64,000 nt of DNA from Uliginosibacterium aquaticum (GTDB lineage Bacteria; Pseudomonadota; Gammaproteobacteria; Burkholderiales; Rhodocyclaceae). A model generated the notes under the pieces. The model was not told where the DNA came from, ran no database searches, and saw nothing but the letters and a program-made list of their open reading frames with translations. Of the stretch, positions 42,784 through 55,745 are shown piece by piece (within the stretch, counting starts at the first letter, position 1; each line of letters starts with the position of its first letter). Position numbers and translations under genes: made by a program. The stretch covers positions 1,364,001 through 1,428,000 of the forward strand of contig NZ_JABCSC020000001.1 of assembly GCF_012972705.2 (NCBI RefSeq). Direction: 5' to 3'.

Positions 42784-44901
42784 GTGATGAGCAAGCAGAA
42801 ACTGTGTTGCGCCCTTGCCGCGCTGGGCTGTGCCCTGGTGTTGAGTGCCTGTCAGCGTGAGGCCGCTGGGGTGGGGGGGGCGACCCTGAGCAAGACTCCG
42901 CCGACCTATCGGGGCGTGGTGATCAATCCTGCGCTGTATGTCGTGGAGTCGACCGGCAGTGGCTTTCTTGCTGCAGGCTCCGATGGAGCCGTCTGGCGCA
43001 GTGAGGATGGTGGTCAGAGCTGGCTGCCGGGCGTGCCGGGGCGGATCGCATCGCTTGCACGTCTGGCCGAAGTGCCGGGCAGCACGCGGCTGCTGGCGCT
43101 GGGTGCCAATGGGGCGCTGCAGCGCAGTGAGGATGGCGGACGTAGCTGGCTGCCGATAGCCTCTGGGGTGAGTTCGGCGCTACAGGCCTTGTTTGTCGAG
43201 GCTGACGGGCGCCTCGCGCTGGCGGCTGGTCTGGAGGGGGCAATGCTGCGCTCCGAAGATGGCGGCTTGAGCTGGGAACAGATTGCGCTGCCCGGGCCGG
43301 CAGCGATCGGCCGGATCGTGCAGGAGCCCAGGAAGGGGGATTTGCTTGCGGTGGGTGGGGCAGGGGCGATCCTGCGCTCATCTGATCGCGGACGTTCCTG
43401 GGCGGGCATCGATGCGGGTGTGCACGAAGGGCTGACCGAGGCGCTGGTCGAACAGCGTAGTGGCGATGTGTTGATCGGAGCTGGCAACGGTCATGTACTG
43501 CGTTCAAGCGATGCGGGCACGCGCTGGAGCAGGCAGGCCACGGGCCTGAGTTACATCACCCAGATCCTCCAAGAGCCGGCCAGTGGCGTGCTGATTGCAC
43601 TCGGGGCCGACAGCCATATCGCCCGCTCGGAGGATGGCGGAAAGCACTGGCAGGTGGTGGCGGTGCCGATGCAGGGCGCCTTGCTGCGCGGGGCGCTGGC
43701 CGGAAAACGCATCGTGGCAGTGGGCGATCATGGCAGCACATTGGCCTCCGACGATCTGGGCAAGAGCTGGACGGCACAGGCGGCGGGCGAGGATCGTCCG
43801 CTCAATTCGGTCGCCTTCGATGCCAGGAGTGGCAGCCTGGTGGCGGTGGGGGCTGGGGGATGGATCATCCGCTCGACCGATGGCGGTCGGAGTTGGCAGA
43901 CCCGTTCGCTGGGCATCGCCGAGTATGTGCATGCAATTGCCCAGTGGCCGGAAAGCGGCGAACTGCTGGCCGCGGGCATCAATCGCACGGTGTCGCGCTC
44001 GAAGGATGGCGGGCGTACCTGGAGCAGCCAGATCATGGGGCAGCTGGTCGAGCCGGCCTATCTCTTCAAGGTGGCGTATGAGCCGGTCAGCAAAAGCATG
44101 CTGTTTGCCGGTGGCAAGCGCTCCTGGTTGCGCACGCCGGATGCAGGCGCCAGCTGGCAGCACGAAAGCGCGGAGGGGCCGGTATATCAGGGTTTCGTGA
44201 GTCATCCGAAGACCGGGACGGTGATTTTCTTTGGCGACTCAGGCGTGCTGGCGCGCCTGCCGGCCGGGGCCGTCAAGAGCGAGCCGCTGCCGCAACTGGT
44301 GGATGCCGCCTGGTTTCGGGGAGAAGTGGATGCCCAGACCGGCAGCCTGTGGGTGTATGGCGCCCAGGGCGCGCTCGCGCGCTCGGACGACGATGGTCGC
44401 AGCTGGAGCCTGATCGCAACCGGCACGGATGCCACGCTGTATGGCGGCATCTTCGATAGCGCCCGTGGCCTCTTTCTGCTCTCTGGCAGCAAGGGCCTGA
44501 TCTTGCGTTCCGAGGATGGTGGACGCAGCTGGCTGCCGGTGGAGAGCGGCTCAGTGGCCATGTTGGGGGCGATGCTGCGCGATCTGAAAAGCGGAACCTT
44601 GTTGGTGGCCGGGGCTCAGGGCACTGTCCTGCGTTCGACCGATGATGGCAAGCACTGGCAGTCTGCGCGCACAGGTACGGAAGCACTGGTCCGTGCTTTT
44701 GCCATCGAGCCCGGCAGCGAGGCTTTGCTGCTGGCCGGGCGGGATGGCGTGATCCTGCGCTCAACCGACGGCGGCGAGACCTGGCAAGGCATTGCGTCCA
44801 ATACCGAGTCCCGCATCAAGGCCCTGCTGCCTGATCCGAAGAGCGGCAATCTGATCGCCTATGGCGATCGCATCGTATTGCTGGAGCGGGTGAGTCAGTG
44901 A
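42784..44901 (+). CDS. Asp-box beta-propeller lipoprotein
   Basis: 705 residues starting with GTG (the next codon is ATG). The signal peptide ends in the lipobox LSAC (ALVLSACQ), so it should be lipid-anchored. The mature protein carries about 14 Asp boxes, such as VWRSEDGGQSW, ILRSTDGGETW and VLRSSDAGTRW, in the same register as its divergent neighbour at 40440-42518. The two are clearly paralogues sharing architecture but differing in location signal. AAAGGAGA lies upstream. A role in envelope assembly or surface binding is a guess. The downstream gap contains a CTGCCC/GGGCAG inverted repeat. Confidence 0.88.
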   Translation: MMSKQKLCCALAALGCALVLSACQREAAGVGGATLSKTPPTYRGVVINPALYVVESTGSGFLAAGSDGAVWRSEDGGQSWLPGVPGRIASLARLAEVPGSTRLLALGANGALQRSEDGGRSWLPIASGVSSALQALFVEADGRLALAAGLEGAMLRSEDGGLSWEQIALPGPAAIGRIVQEPRKGDLLAVGGAGAILRSSDRGRSWAGIDAGVHEGLTEALVEQRSGDVLIGAGNGHVLRSSDAGTRWSRQATGLSYITQILQEPASGVLIALGADSHIARSEDGGKHWQVVAVPMQGALLRGALAGKRIVAVGDHGSTLASDDLGKSWTAQAAGEDRPLNSVAFDARSGSLVAVGAGGWIIRSTDGGRSWQTRSLGIAEYVHAIAQWPESGELLAAGINRTVSRSKDGGRTWSSQIMGQLVEPAYLFKVAYEPVSKSMLFAGGKRSWLRTPDAGASWQHESAEGPVYQGFVSHPKTGTVIFFGDSGVLARLPAGAVKSEPLPQLVDAAWFRGEVDAQTGSLWVYGAQGALARSDDDGRSWSLIATGTDATLYGGIFDSARGLFLLSGSKGLILRSEDGGRSWLPVESGSVAMLGAMLRDLKSGTLLVAGAQGTVLRSTDDGKHWQSARTGTEALVRAFAIEPGSEALLLAGRDGVILRSTDGGETWQGIASNTESRIKALLPDPKSGNLIAYGDRIVLLERVSQ

Positions 44902-45031
44902 GGTTGGCTGCCCGGATTGCGTGACATCCTTGGGCAGGAGCAGCAGCGCGGCGAGCTTTGCCCTTAAAATGACTCTCCTTGTCCGGCGTCCTGCCGGGTG
45001 AGTGTGCTTCTCTCGCAAAAAGGATATTTCA

Positions 45032-46246
45032 GTGACTGCCGCCGTCTCCCGCGCCGATTTCGATCGCTACATGGTTCCCGTGTTTTCCCCGCTCGACATG
45101 ATCTTCGTGCGAGGTGAGGGTTCGCGCCTGTGGGACCAGCAGGGTCGCGATTACATCGATTTCGGGGCCGGCGTGGCCGTGACTTCGCTTGGCCACGCCC
45201 ATCCGGCCCAGCTCAAGGCGCTCACCGAGCAGGCTGCCAAGCTCTGGCATGTGTCGAACTACTACACTAATGAGCCGGCCCTGCGTCTCGCGAAGAAGCT
45301 TTGCGACCATACCTTTGCCGAGCGTGTGTTCTTCTGCAATTCCGGCGCCGAAGCCAATGAAGCTGCGCTGAAACTGGCCCGCAAGCGCGCGGTGGACAAG
45401 TACGGCCCCGAGAAGATCGACATCATCGCCTTTAACGGCAGCTTCCACGGCCGCACCTTCTTCACCGTGTCGGTGGGTGGCCAGGCCAAGTACTCCTCGG
45501 GCATGGGCCCGAACCCGGCCGGCATCGTGCACATCGACCTGCACGACGAAGCCGCGCTGCGCCGCGTGGTGGGCAAGAACACCTGCGCCATCATCGTTGA
45601 GCCGGTGGTCGGCGAGAGCGGCGTGGTGCCGGTGAAGCCGGAATTTCTGAAGCTGATGCGCGAGCTGGCGAGCGAGTTCGATGCCAGCCTGATCTTCGAT
45701 GAAGTGCAGTCCGGCAACGGTCGCACCGGGGCGCTCTACGCCTATATGAACAGCGGCGTCGTGCCGGACATCCTGACTACGGCCAAGGGCATCGGCGGTG
45801 GCTTTCCGATTGGCATGATGCTCACTACGGCTGCGGTGGCGGACAAGCACTTCACGCCCGGCGTACATGGCAGCACCTTTGGCGGTAACCCGCTGGCCTG
45901 TGCGGTCGCCGAGGCGGTGTTCGACGTCATCAACACGCCAGAAGTACTGGCGGGGGTGAAGCGCAAAGCCGCACATGCTGCCGGGCGTTTGCGCGCAATG
46001 GGTGAGAAGTACGCCTGTTTTTCGGAGGTGCGTGAATCGGGCCTGTGGCTGGGCTGCGAGCTGACGCCAAAGTTCGCCGGTCAGGCCGGCGCCTTCATGG
46101 CGGCGGCGGCCAGCAATGGCGTGCTACATATTGTGGCCGGGCCGAACGTGGTGCGTCTGGCTAGCTCGCTAATTATCTCGGACGCGGAGCTGGATGAGGG
46201 GCTGGATCGCCTCGATCTGACCTGCGCCCAGATGGCCGGGCGCTGA
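45032..46246 (+). CDS. argD: Acetylornithine/succinyldiaminopimelate-type aminotransferase (ArgD-like)
   Basis: About 404 residues of class III PLP aminotransferase, in the ArgD/AstC/SdaC group that transfers the amino group of N-acetylornithine or related substrates to 2-oxoglutarate. Signature features: NSGAEANEAALKLARK, GSFHGRT, IFDEVQSGNGRTG, and the PLP lysine in TTAKGIGGGFP. I choose the GTG at 45032, preceded by AAAAAGGA; an ATG ten codons earlier lacks a ribosome-binding site. The neighbours (propeller lipoprotein, hybrid kinase) are unrelated. Arginine synthesis is the likely role, but arginine catabolism (AstC) is not excluded. Confidence 0.88.
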   Translation: MTAAVSRADFDRYMVPVFSPLDMIFVRGEGSRLWDQQGRDYIDFGAGVAVTSLGHAHPAQLKALTEQAAKLWHVSNYYTNEPALRLAKKLCDHTFAERVFFCNSGAEANEAALKLARKRAVDKYGPEKIDIIAFNGSFHGRTFFTVSVGGQAKYSSGMGPNPAGIVHIDLHDEAALRRVVGKNTCAIIVEPVVGESGVVPVKPEFLKLMRELASEFDASLIFDEVQSGNGRTGALYAYMNSGVVPDILTTAKGIGGGFPIGMMLTTAAVADKHFTPGVHGSTFGGNPLACAVAEAVFDVINTPEVLAGVKRKAAHAAGRLRAMGEKYACFSEVRESGLWLGCELTPKFAGQAGAFMAAAASNGVLHIVAGPNVVRLASSLIISDAELDEGLDRLDLTCAQMAGR

Positions 46247-46275
46247 TGCTTTGCCGGTGAGTTGATGCAGAGTGT

Positions 46276-46303
46276 GGCGGAACGCAAGTTCCGCCCGCTT
46301 TTT
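46276..46303 (+). terminator. Intrinsic terminator of the aminotransferase gene
   Basis: GGCGGAAC and GTTCCGCC form a perfect 8-bp stem closed by a GCAA tetraloop and followed shortly by TTTTT. It lies 30 bases after the stop codon. Confidence 0.88.
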
Positions 46304-46345
46304 GCCGTTCACCCCTTGCACCTCTCCTGAATTCTTTCTGGACCC

Positions 46346-48937
46346 ATGCCTTCTTCGCGCGATATCGCCAATAGTGTCAGCCCAGATCTGAGCAGCCTGC
46401 GTGACGCTTTGCGGGCATTGGCCGCGCGTGCCGGCATCAGCGATGGCTTCGAGGATCCAGCCAATGATCCGGTGCGCCTGATCTGGCGCCTGGTGCGCCT
46501 GATGGATCAGCAACTGCGCGAGAAGGACCGCCTTTCGCTGGCCCTAGATAACCGTCACGATGGTCTGTGGGACTGGGACTTGCGTAGTGGCCAGTGTTTC
46601 CTGAGCGAACTCTGGAAGCATGGGCTGGGTTATGTCGACGGCGAATTCGGTAATCGCCGTGAGGATTGGGAGGCGCTGATCCATCCCGAGGATGCGCCGC
46701 AGGTGCGTGAGCGTATCGATCTGCATCTGGTGGGCGGCAGCGAAGATTTTGAGGCCGAATATCGCTTGCGAGCCCGCGACGGTGACTGGCGCTGGATTTC
46801 CACCCACGGCAGGGTCGTGTCGCGCAGTGCGGATGGTCAGGCGGTGCGTGTGGTGGGTATCCACCGCAACGTGACCGAGCGCAAGGGTTGGGAGCTCGAG
46901 ATGCTGCGCGCCAAGGAGGCCGCCGAATCCGCCAGCCGCGCCAAGGGCGACTTTCTTGCCAACATGAGCCACGAAATCCGCACCCCGATGAACGGCATCA
47001 TCGGCATGACGGATCTGGCGCTTGATACCCAGCTCGACGCGGAGCAACGTGGCTATCTGCAGACGGTGAAAAACTCCGCCGATTCGCTGCTGGCCATCAT
47101 CAACGACATCCTGGACTTCTCCAAGATCGAAGCCGGCAAGCTGGAGCTTGAGGACATCGAGTTCTCATTGCCGGCCGTGATCTCGGATACCTTCAAGGCG
47201 CTGGCCCTGCGCGGTCACCAGAAAGGCCTTGAACTGGTGTTCGGCATTCAGCCGGATACCCCGCATGTGCTGCGTGGCGATCCGAATCGCCTGCGCCAGA
47301 TCCTGATGAATCTGCTTGGCAATGCGATCAAATTTACCGAGCAGGGCGAAGTCGAGGTTTCGGTGCGCTGCGTGCTGCGCGAGGGAGCGCATGTGCGCCT
47401 GCAGTTCGATGTGCGTGATACCGGCATCGGTATTGCCCAGGCCAAGCAGGGCGAGGTGTTCGGTGCCTTCTCGCAGGCTGATACCTCCACCACGCGCCGC
47501 TACGGCGGCACCGGCCTTGGTCTGGCGATCTGCAAGCGCCTGGTCGAACTGATGCGTGGCCGCATCTGGCTGCAGAGTGAGCCGGCGCGGGGTAGCACCT
47601 TCTCTTTCACCATCGAGGTGGGGGCGGTACGAGAAGCCGTGCAGGCCGAGCGGGTGGATCCGCGTTATGCACGCATGAACGCGCTGGTGGTGGAAGACAA
47701 TCCGTCGGCCGCCCGAGAGATGACGGCCAACCTGCAGCGCTGGGGCTTTAGCGTGGATCTTGCCAGGAGTGGTGAGGAAGCCGAGGCCTTGCTCCAGCAA
47801 GCGGCCAAGAGCGGCTTCCCCTTCGATGTGATGCTGGTCGACGCCAATATGCCGGATCCGGCCGGCTTTGCTTTGCCCGCTTATTTTCACGGTGAGGGGG
47901 CGAGCTGCGAGCGTATCGTCATGCTGCTCACCTCCGATAGCCAGCGCAATGATTCAGCGCGCTGCCGCCAGTTCGGCATCAAGGCCAATATCGTTAAGCC
48001 CGTGTCCTCCTTCGATCTGCTGGATGCCCTGCGCCTCGTGCTGACCCAGGAGCAGCCTGAATCCGCTCTGGAGCTGGCTGAGTTCCAGATCGACGAAAGC
48101 CTCCTCAAGGCTAGCCCGCAGGCACCCAGGAGCAAAGCGGTGCTGCTGGTGGAGGATAACCCTGTCAATCAGACGGTTGCCACCAAAATTCTGCAGCGCG
48201 CCGGCTACGAAGTCGTGCCAGCGGGTGATGGGCAGGAGGCGCTGGACTGGTTCGAAAAGCGTCGCTTCGATCTGATTCTGATGGATGTGCAGATGCCGGT
48301 GCTGGGGGGGATCGAGGCGACCAAGGCAATCCGGGCGCGCGAGGCGCGGCGCAGTTGGGCGATGTCCGGGCGTTGGGAAGTAACGCCGATCATCGCCATG
48401 ACGGCACACGTGATGCAAGGCGATCGTGAGCGCTGCCTCGAAGCTGGTATGGACGATTATGTGTCCAAGCCTATTCAGCCCTCCGAACTGTTTGCTGCCA
48501 TAGAGCGAGTGACTCGGCGTTTCGAGTCCACCGATTTTGAAGGCAATCTGAATGCGCTCGATGAACCCAGCAGCCCTATCGATCCGGAGGGAGGCGTTGC
48601 CGATCTGGGACAGACCCGGGCACTGCTTGATGGCGATGAGGCTTCGGTGCACAGCCTGATCGAGATTTTTCTGGGCGATTACTCGCGCAACTGCAGCAAG
48701 CTAGAGGAAGCGGCTGCACGCAGCGATGCCAAAACGCTGTATACCGTGGCGCATTCTTTGAAGTCCTCGGTCGGCGTTTTTGGTGCAGTGATCGCGGCAG
48801 ACGCGGCGCAAAGGGTGGAGCAGGCGGGGCGTCGCGGTGACCTGGAAAAAGCGCTGCAGGCCTTGCCGGAACTCTTGACGGAGCTCTCCCGTGTGGCGGC
48901 CTATCTGCGTAGCCAACTGCCGGATCCGGGCGCCTGA
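46346..48937 (+). CDS. Hybrid sensor histidine kinase, PAS-HisKA-HATPase-REC-REC-HPt
   Basis: 863 residues, BarA/ArcB-like. Order: PAS_3 (about 55-195), HisKA with the phosphorylated His in [15 protein letters not shown] (about residue 209), HATPase ([20 protein letters not shown]), a first receiver (about 445-570, LVDANMP Asp near 498), a second receiver (about 598-720, LILMDVQMP) and a C-terminal HPt domain ([11 protein letters not shown], His near 803). No transmembrane helix, so a cytoplasmic sensor with a full internal phosphorelay. No response regulator is adjacent, so its output partner lies elsewhere. Start ATG of MPSSRDIA. Confidence 0.93.
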   Translation: MPSSRDIANSVSPDLSSLRDALRALAARAGISDGFEDPANDPVRLIWRLVRLMDQQLREKDRLSLALDNRHDGLWDWDLRSGQCFLSELWKHGLGYVDGEFGNRREDWEALIHPEDAPQVRERIDLHLVGGSEDFEAEYRLRARDGDWRWISTHGRVVSRSADGQAVRVVGIHRNVTERKGWELEMLRAKEAAESASRAKGDFLANMSHEIRTPMNGIIGMTDLALDTQLDAEQRGYLQTVKNSADSLLAIINDILDFSKIEAGKLELEDIEFSLPAVISDTFKALALRGHQKGLELVFGIQPDTPHVLRGDPNRLRQILMNLLGNAIKFTEQGEVEVSVRCVLREGAHVRLQFDVRDTGIGIAQAKQGEVFGAFSQADTSTTRRYGGTGLGLAICKRLVELMRGRIWLQSEPARGSTFSFTIEVGAVREAVQAERVDPRYARMNALVVEDNPSAAREMTANLQRWGFSVDLARSGEEAEALLQQAAKSGFPFDVMLVDANMPDPAGFALPAYFHGEGASCERIVMLLTSDSQRNDSARCRQFGIKANIVKPVSSFDLLDALRLVLTQEQPESALELAEFQIDESLLKASPQAPRSKAVLLVEDNPVNQTVATKILQRAGYEVVPAGDGQEALDWFEKRRFDLILMDVQMPVLGGIEATKAIRAREARRSWAMSGRWEVTPIIAMTAHVMQGDRERCLEAGMDDYVSKPIQPSELFAAIERVTRRFESTDFEGNLNALDEPSSPIDPEGGVADLGQTRALLDGDEASVHSLIEIFLGDYSRNCSKLEEAAARSDAKTLYTVAHSLKSSVGVFGAVIAADAAQRVEQAGRRGDLEKALQALPELLTELSRVAAYLRSQLPDPGA

Positions 48938-48962
48938 AAACGCCTCCGTAGCTACTTTTGCG

Positions 48963-48992
48963 TTGCGGAAAGGCCTGATTTCAGGCTACAAT
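48963..48992 (+). promoter_or_regulatory. Candidate carA promoter with AATTTG initial transcribed sequence
   Basis: TTGCGG (48963-48968), an 18-base spacer and TACAAT (48987-48992) form a plausible sigma-70 promoter. Starting seven bases after the -10 (48999) the transcript would begin AAUUUG, the same first bases as E. coli pyrBI, where UTP-sensitive reiterative transcription occurs. It lies in the only gap before carA. Confidence 0.5.
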
Positions 48993-49008
48993 TGGCAAAA
49001 TTTGCAAG

Positions 49009-49041
49009 CGGGACTCGTCTGGAAAGACGGGTCCCGTTTTT
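49009..49041 (+). terminator. Intrinsic terminator in the carA leader (candidate attenuator)
   Basis: CGGGAC-T-CGTCT and AGACG-G-GTCCCG pair around GGAA, ending in TTTTT. The hairpin starts only about ten bases after the predicted carA transcription start. Its 3' arm could instead pair with GGACCC (within 49046-49053), and that segment can pair with GGGTCCGA (49099-49106), giving mutually exclusive structures. It could alternatively end the upstream kinase transcript. Confidence 0.7.
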
Positions 49042-49131
49042 CACGTCGGACCCATCGACCAGGCCCCTCACCCCGCGGTGAACAGGCGGCCGGACCGAGG
49101 GTCCGATTTCACAGGAATCCAGGAGTAATCG

Positions 49132-50277
49132 ATGACGGAAACCCTTTACGCCCTTCTTGCCCTTGCCGACGGCACCGTGTTTCAAGGGCAGGGCATTGGC
49201 GCCGTGGGCAAAAGCGTCGGCGAGGTGGTGTTCAACACCGCCATCACCGGCTATCAGGAAATCCTCACCGACCCCTCCTACACCCGCCAGATTGTCACGC
49301 TGACCCATCCTCACATCGGCAACGTGGGCGTAAACAAGGAAGACTGTGAAGCAGGCAAGGTGTACGCCGCGGGTCTGGTGATCCGCGATCTGCCTTTGCT
49401 GGTATCGAACTTCCGCTCCGAGCAGACCCTGGATGCCTACATGAAGGCTGAAAATGTGGTCGGCATTGCCGGGATCGATACCCGCAAGCTGACGCGCATC
49501 CTGCGCGAGAAGGGCGCCCAGGCGGGTTGCCTGATCACCGCGTCGAGCCAGAAAGAACTCAACGCCGAAGCGGCCATTGCTGCTGCACGTGCCTTCCCGG
49601 GCTTGGCCGGCATGGACCTGGCCAAGGTCGTGACGACCGAGCGGTCTTATCCCTGGACTTCCGGTGAGTGGAAGCTGGGGCAGGGTTTCGTTGAGCAAAG
49701 TGAAGCGAAGTACCATGTGGTGGCTTACGACTTCGGCGTCAAGCGCAACATCCTGCACATGCTGGCTGAGCGCGGCTGCAAGCTCACCGTGGTGCCGGCG
49801 CAGACCTCTGCGGCCGAAGTGCTCAAGCTGGATCCGGACGGCGTCTTCTTCTCGAATGGCCCAGGCGATCCTGAACCCTGCGACTATGCTATTGCTGCTG
49901 CCCGCGAGTTCCTTGAGCGCAAGCTGCCGACCTTCGGCATCTGTCTGGGTCACCAGATCATGGGCCTGGCTGCCGGTGCGAAGACCCTGAAGATGAAGTT
50001 CGGCCACCATGGCGCCAACCATCCGGTCAAGGATCTGGATTCCGGTCGTGTGCTGATCACCAGCCAGAACCACGGCTTCGCGGTGGATGAGAAGACCCTG
50101 CCGGCCAATGTGCGCGTCTCTCATGTGTCGCTGTTCGACGGCAGCCTGCAGGGCATGGCCTGGACCGACCGCCCGGCGCTGTGCTTCCAGGGCCACCCGG
50201 AGGCCAGCCCCGGCCCGCACGATGTGGCCTATCTCTTTGATCGCTTTATCGATCTGATGGCGGCTGCCGGCAAGTAA
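49132..50277 (+). CDS. carA: Carbamoyl-phosphate synthase small (glutaminase) subunit
   Basis: 381 residues. It hydrolyses glutamine and feeds ammonia to CarB for carbamoyl phosphate, precursor of pyrimidines and arginine. The N-terminal CPSase domain has [12 protein letters not shown], and the class I glutamine amidotransferase part has the nucleophile in [11 protein letters not shown] and the His-Glu in [15 protein letters not shown] with AGGAG six bases upstream. First gene of the carAB-greA run. The leader contains a promoter and terminator that may sense pyrimidines. Confidence 0.97.
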   Translation: MTETLYALLALADGTVFQGQGIGAVGKSVGEVVFNTAITGYQEILTDPSYTRQIVTLTHPHIGNVGVNKEDCEAGKVYAAGLVIRDLPLLVSNFRSEQTLDAYMKAENVVGIAGIDTRKLTRILREKGAQAGCLITASSQKELNAEAAIAAARAFPGLAGMDLAKVVTTERSYPWTSGEWKLGQGFVEQSEAKYHVVAYDFGVKRNILHMLAERGCKLTVVPAQTSAAEVLKLDPDGVFFSNGPGDPEPCDYAIAAAREFLERKLPTFGICLGHQIMGLAAGAKTLKMKFGHHGANHPVKDLDSGRVLITSQNHGFAVDEKTLPANVRVSHVSLFDGSLQGMAWTDRPALCFQGHPEASPGPHDVAYLFDRFIDLMAAAGK

Positions 50278-50343
50278 AACGGAATCCATGTCGGGTGCAA
50301 CCAGCAGGCTGCACTCCAAACGTAACGAAATTCAGGTGTTGAT

Positions 50344-53565
<3,222 letters not shown>

Positions 53566-53570
53566 TTGCG

Positions 53571-54047
53571 ATGATCAAGACTCCTCTGACCCTGAATGGC
53601 GCGGAATTGCTGCGCACCGAACTCCATCGCCTGAAAACGGTGGAGCGCCCCAGTGTGATCGCTGCGATTGCCGAAGCGCGTTCGCATGGCGATCTGTCTG
53701 AAAACGCTGAATACGATGCAGCCAAGGAACGCCAAGGCTTCGTTGAAGGCCGTATTGCTGAAGTCGAAAGCAAGCTGTCTACCGCGCAGATTATTGATCC
53801 GAAGCTGCTGGATGCTGACGGCCGCTGCGTGTTTGGTGCCACCATCGATCTGGAAGATCTCGATACGAACAAGCGCGTGATCTACCAGATCGTGGGTGAA
53901 GACGAAGCCGATCTGAAAGCGGGCAAGATTTCGATCAACTCGCCGATTGCACGTGCGCTGGTTGGCAAGTTCGCCGGTGACGTGGCCGAAGTTCAGGCCC
54001 CGGGCGGTGTGCGCGAATACGAAATCATCGAAGTCCGTTACATCTGA
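53571..54047 (+). CDS. greA: Transcription elongation factor GreA
   Basis: 158 residues, exactly the family size. It rescues backtracked RNA polymerase by stimulating transcript cleavage. The N-terminal coiled coil ([35 protein letters not shown]) carries the acidic tip ([11 protein letters not shown]), and the C-terminal domain has [15 protein letters not shown]. Only five bases follow the carB stop. The downstream DUF4149 gene starts five bases after it. Confidence 0.96.
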   Translation: MIKTPLTLNGAELLRTELHRLKTVERPSVIAAIAEARSHGDLSENAEYDAAKERQGFVEGRIAEVESKLSTAQIIDPKLLDADGRCVFGATIDLEDLDTNKRVIYQIVGEDEADLKAGKISINSPIARALVGKFAGDVAEVQAPGGVREYEIIEVRYI

Positions 54048-54052
54048 GCCTC

Positions 54053-54505
54053 ATGTCGCGTCTGGCTGAATCCCTCTTTGCGCTTGCGATCACCCTGTGG
54101 GTGGGGGCGCTGTGGGCAATCGGTTACATCTCGGCCCCGGTGCTGTTCGCTTCCGTTGCAGACACAGGTTTTGCCGGATCGCTTGCTGGCAAACAGTTTG
54201 CCATTGTGGCTTGGCTCGGCATCGGTTGCGGTCTCTACCTGATAGCCTATCTGCTGTTCCGTGAAGGCCTGAAGGCGTTCAAGGGCGTGCTGTTGTGGCT
54301 GGTTCTGCTGATGCTGCTGCTGACGTTGGCCGGCCATTTTGGTGTGACGCCAGTGGTTGAAAAACTGCGTCTTGATCCTGCCCGCGAGGTTGTTGAAAGT
54401 GTGGTGCGCAGCCGGTTTGCGACTTGGCATGGGATCGCCAGCCTGCTCTGGATGATCCAGAGTGTGCTGGGTGTGGCATTGGTGACTCAGGTCGTGCGCA
54501 AATGA
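54053..54505 (+). CDS. DUF4149 membrane protein
   Basis: 150 residues with about four transmembrane helices: LFALAITLWVGALWAIGYISAPVLF, then VAWLGIGCGLYLIAYLL, VLLWLVLLMLLLTLAGHFGV and a final SLLWMIQSVLGVALVTQV. This composition and the greA-yhbY setting match DUF4149 proteins of betaproteobacteria. No function is known. Five bases after greA, so operonic. It ends right before a terminator. Confidence 0.82.
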   Translation: MSRLAESLFALAITLWVGALWAIGYISAPVLFASVADTGFAGSLAGKQFAIVAWLGIGCGLYLIAYLLFREGLKAFKGVLLWLVLLMLLLTLAGHFGVTPVVEKLRLDPAREVVESVVRSRFATWHGIASLLWMIQSVLGVALVTQVVRK

Positions 54506-54506
54506 A

Positions 54507-54529
54507 AAAGGCCGGCATTGCCGGCCTTT
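54507..54529. terminator. Bidirectional terminator between DUF4149 and yhbY genes
   Basis: AAAGGCCGGC and GCCGGCCTTT form a perfect 10-bp stem with an ATT loop. With A-rich and T-rich flanks it can terminate both the plus-strand car-gre transcript and the minus-strand yhbY transcript. Confidence 0.88.
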
Positions 54530-54550
54530 GTGCGTGTGTTACAAAGTGAC

Positions 54551-55021
54551 TCAACGCGCGCTTTTGCGGGTACGGCTGCTGCCGGCAGAAGGCTTGCGGT
54601 AACGCGTTTCCGGTGCGCCAGCCATCGATTTGCGCGGTGCATTGCTGGTGGTTGGGCGACCGGGGCGCTTGTCGAAAGCCACTTCCTGGCTGGCTTTCTT
54701 GCTGCGCGAAGGGCGCTTGGGCAGGGCCACAGGCTTCACAACATGGAGTTCCGGGTTCAGGCGGAAAACAACCAGCAGCTTGCCGATGTTTTGCACGGCT
54801 GCGCAGTCGAGCTTGCTGCAGATCTCCAGCAGATAGGCGGCGCGGGCTTCGCGGTCGTCGCCATAGACGCGGATCTTGATCAGTTCGTGGGCCTTGAGGG
54901 CTACGTCGATTTCTTTCAGGACGTTGGCTGTCAGGCCGTTGCCGGCAATGCTGACGACGGGGTCCAGGTGGTGGGCACGGGCACGCAGATCGCGGCGCAC
55001 GGCAGGGCTAAGTTCTTGCAT
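54551..55021 (-). CDS. yhbY: YhbY-family RNA-binding protein with extended basic tail
   Basis: 156 residues. The first 95 or so form a CRM domain that binds pre-50S ribosomal RNA: LSPAVRRDLRARAHHLDPVV, then GNGLTANVLKEIDVALKAHELIKIRVYG and NIGKLLVVFRLNP. E. coli YhbY has about 97 residues; here about 60 extra residues rich in Lys, Arg, Ser and Pro form a probably disordered tail. Divergent from rlmE, another 50S assembly gene, with 39 bases between the two start codons, a common pairing in beta/gammaproteobacteria. Confidence 0.92.
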   Translation of the reverse strand: MQELSPAVRRDLRARAHHLDPVVSIAGNGLTANVLKEIDVALKAHELIKIRVYGDDREARAAYLLEICSKLDCAAVQNIGKLLVVFRLNPELHVVKPVALPKRPSRSKKASQEVAFDKRPGRPTTSNAPRKSMAGAPETRYRKPSAGSSRTRKSAR

Positions 55022-55060
55022 GCTATTGAATAATCCTCACTAAAGTTGAATTGTAGTGCC

Positions 55061-55681
55061 ATGAAGCCCAGCAAGACCAGCAAGTCCTGGATGCAGGAAC
55101 ACGTGAATGACCCTTGGGTGCAGAAGGCCAAGGCCGCCGGTTATCGTGCGCGTGCCGCTTTCAAGTTGCTGGAGGTCGACAAGAAAGATCGTCTGCTCAA
55201 GCCCGGCATGGTGGTCGTTGACCTCGGTTCGGCCCCCGGATCGTGGTCCCAGATCGCGGGCCCCAAGGTGAAGCCGGGAGGCGAACTCTTCGCGCTCGAT
55301 ATCCTGCCGATGGAGGCACTGCCGGACGTTACCTTCCTGCAAGGCGACTTCCGAGAGGAGTCGGTGCTGGCCGAGTTTGAAAAACTGCTGGCCGGGCGGG
55401 CTGTGGACCTTGTTTTGTCCGATATGGCCCCCAATATGTCCGGTAATGCGGTCAGTGACGACGGGCGCATGATGTATCTCGCCGAACTGGCGCTCGAATT
55501 CTCTCGTGATCATCTGCGCCCCGGTGGCAACATGCTGATCAAGGTGTTTCAGGGGGCTGGTTTCACGGAATATCGTGCGGAGATGCAGAAAACTTTCCGT
55601 AGCGTGGTTTCGCGCAAGCCCGAAGCCTCGCGTGATCGTAGTGCCGAGGTGTATCTGCTGGGGCTGGATAAAAAGCCCTGA
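55061..55681 (+). CDS. rlmE: 23S rRNA 2'-O-methyltransferase RlmE (FtsJ/RrmJ)
   Basis: 206 residues, the usual length. It methylates U2552 of 23S rRNA late in 50S assembly. The SAM-binding loop [13 protein letters not shown] and the K-D-K-E catalytic tetrad are visible (Lys in RAAFKL, Asp in SDMAPNMSG, Lys in LIKVFQG, Glu in SAEVYLLG). ATG at 55061 preferred; a TTG five codons earlier adds nothing. Next gene downstream is ftsH, the classic rlmE-ftsH pair. Confidence 0.96.
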   Translation: MKPSKTSKSWMQEHVNDPWVQKAKAAGYRARAAFKLLEVDKKDRLLKPGMVVVDLGSAPGSWSQIAGPKVKPGGELFALDILPMEALPDVTFLQGDFREESVLAEFEKLLAGRAVDLVLSDMAPNMSGNAVSDDGRMMYLAELALEFSRDHLRPGGNMLIKVFQGAGFTEYRAEMQKTFRSVVSRKPEASRDRSAEVYLLGLDKKP

Positions 55682-55745
55682 TCTATGGGCGCCATTGTTT
55701 GCCGGAGGGAACGTTCGGCCATAGAATGGGTCCAGAGTAACGTAT

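Noticed and set aside
40440-44901. Sialidase (neuraminidase) function for the Asp-box proteins
   Set aside because: Asp boxes occur in sialidases, but no catalytic Arg triad, Tyr-Glu pair or FRIP-like motif was seen, and the repeat number is far higher than in sialidases.
46346-48937. Possible membrane-bound sensor like BarA
   Set aside because: No hydrophobic N-terminal helix is present; the kinase appears cytoplasmic.
48993-49131. Leader peptide for carA attenuation
   Set aside because: The terminator begins about ten bases after the predicted start, leaving no room for an upstream reading frame; none with a ribosome-binding site was found.
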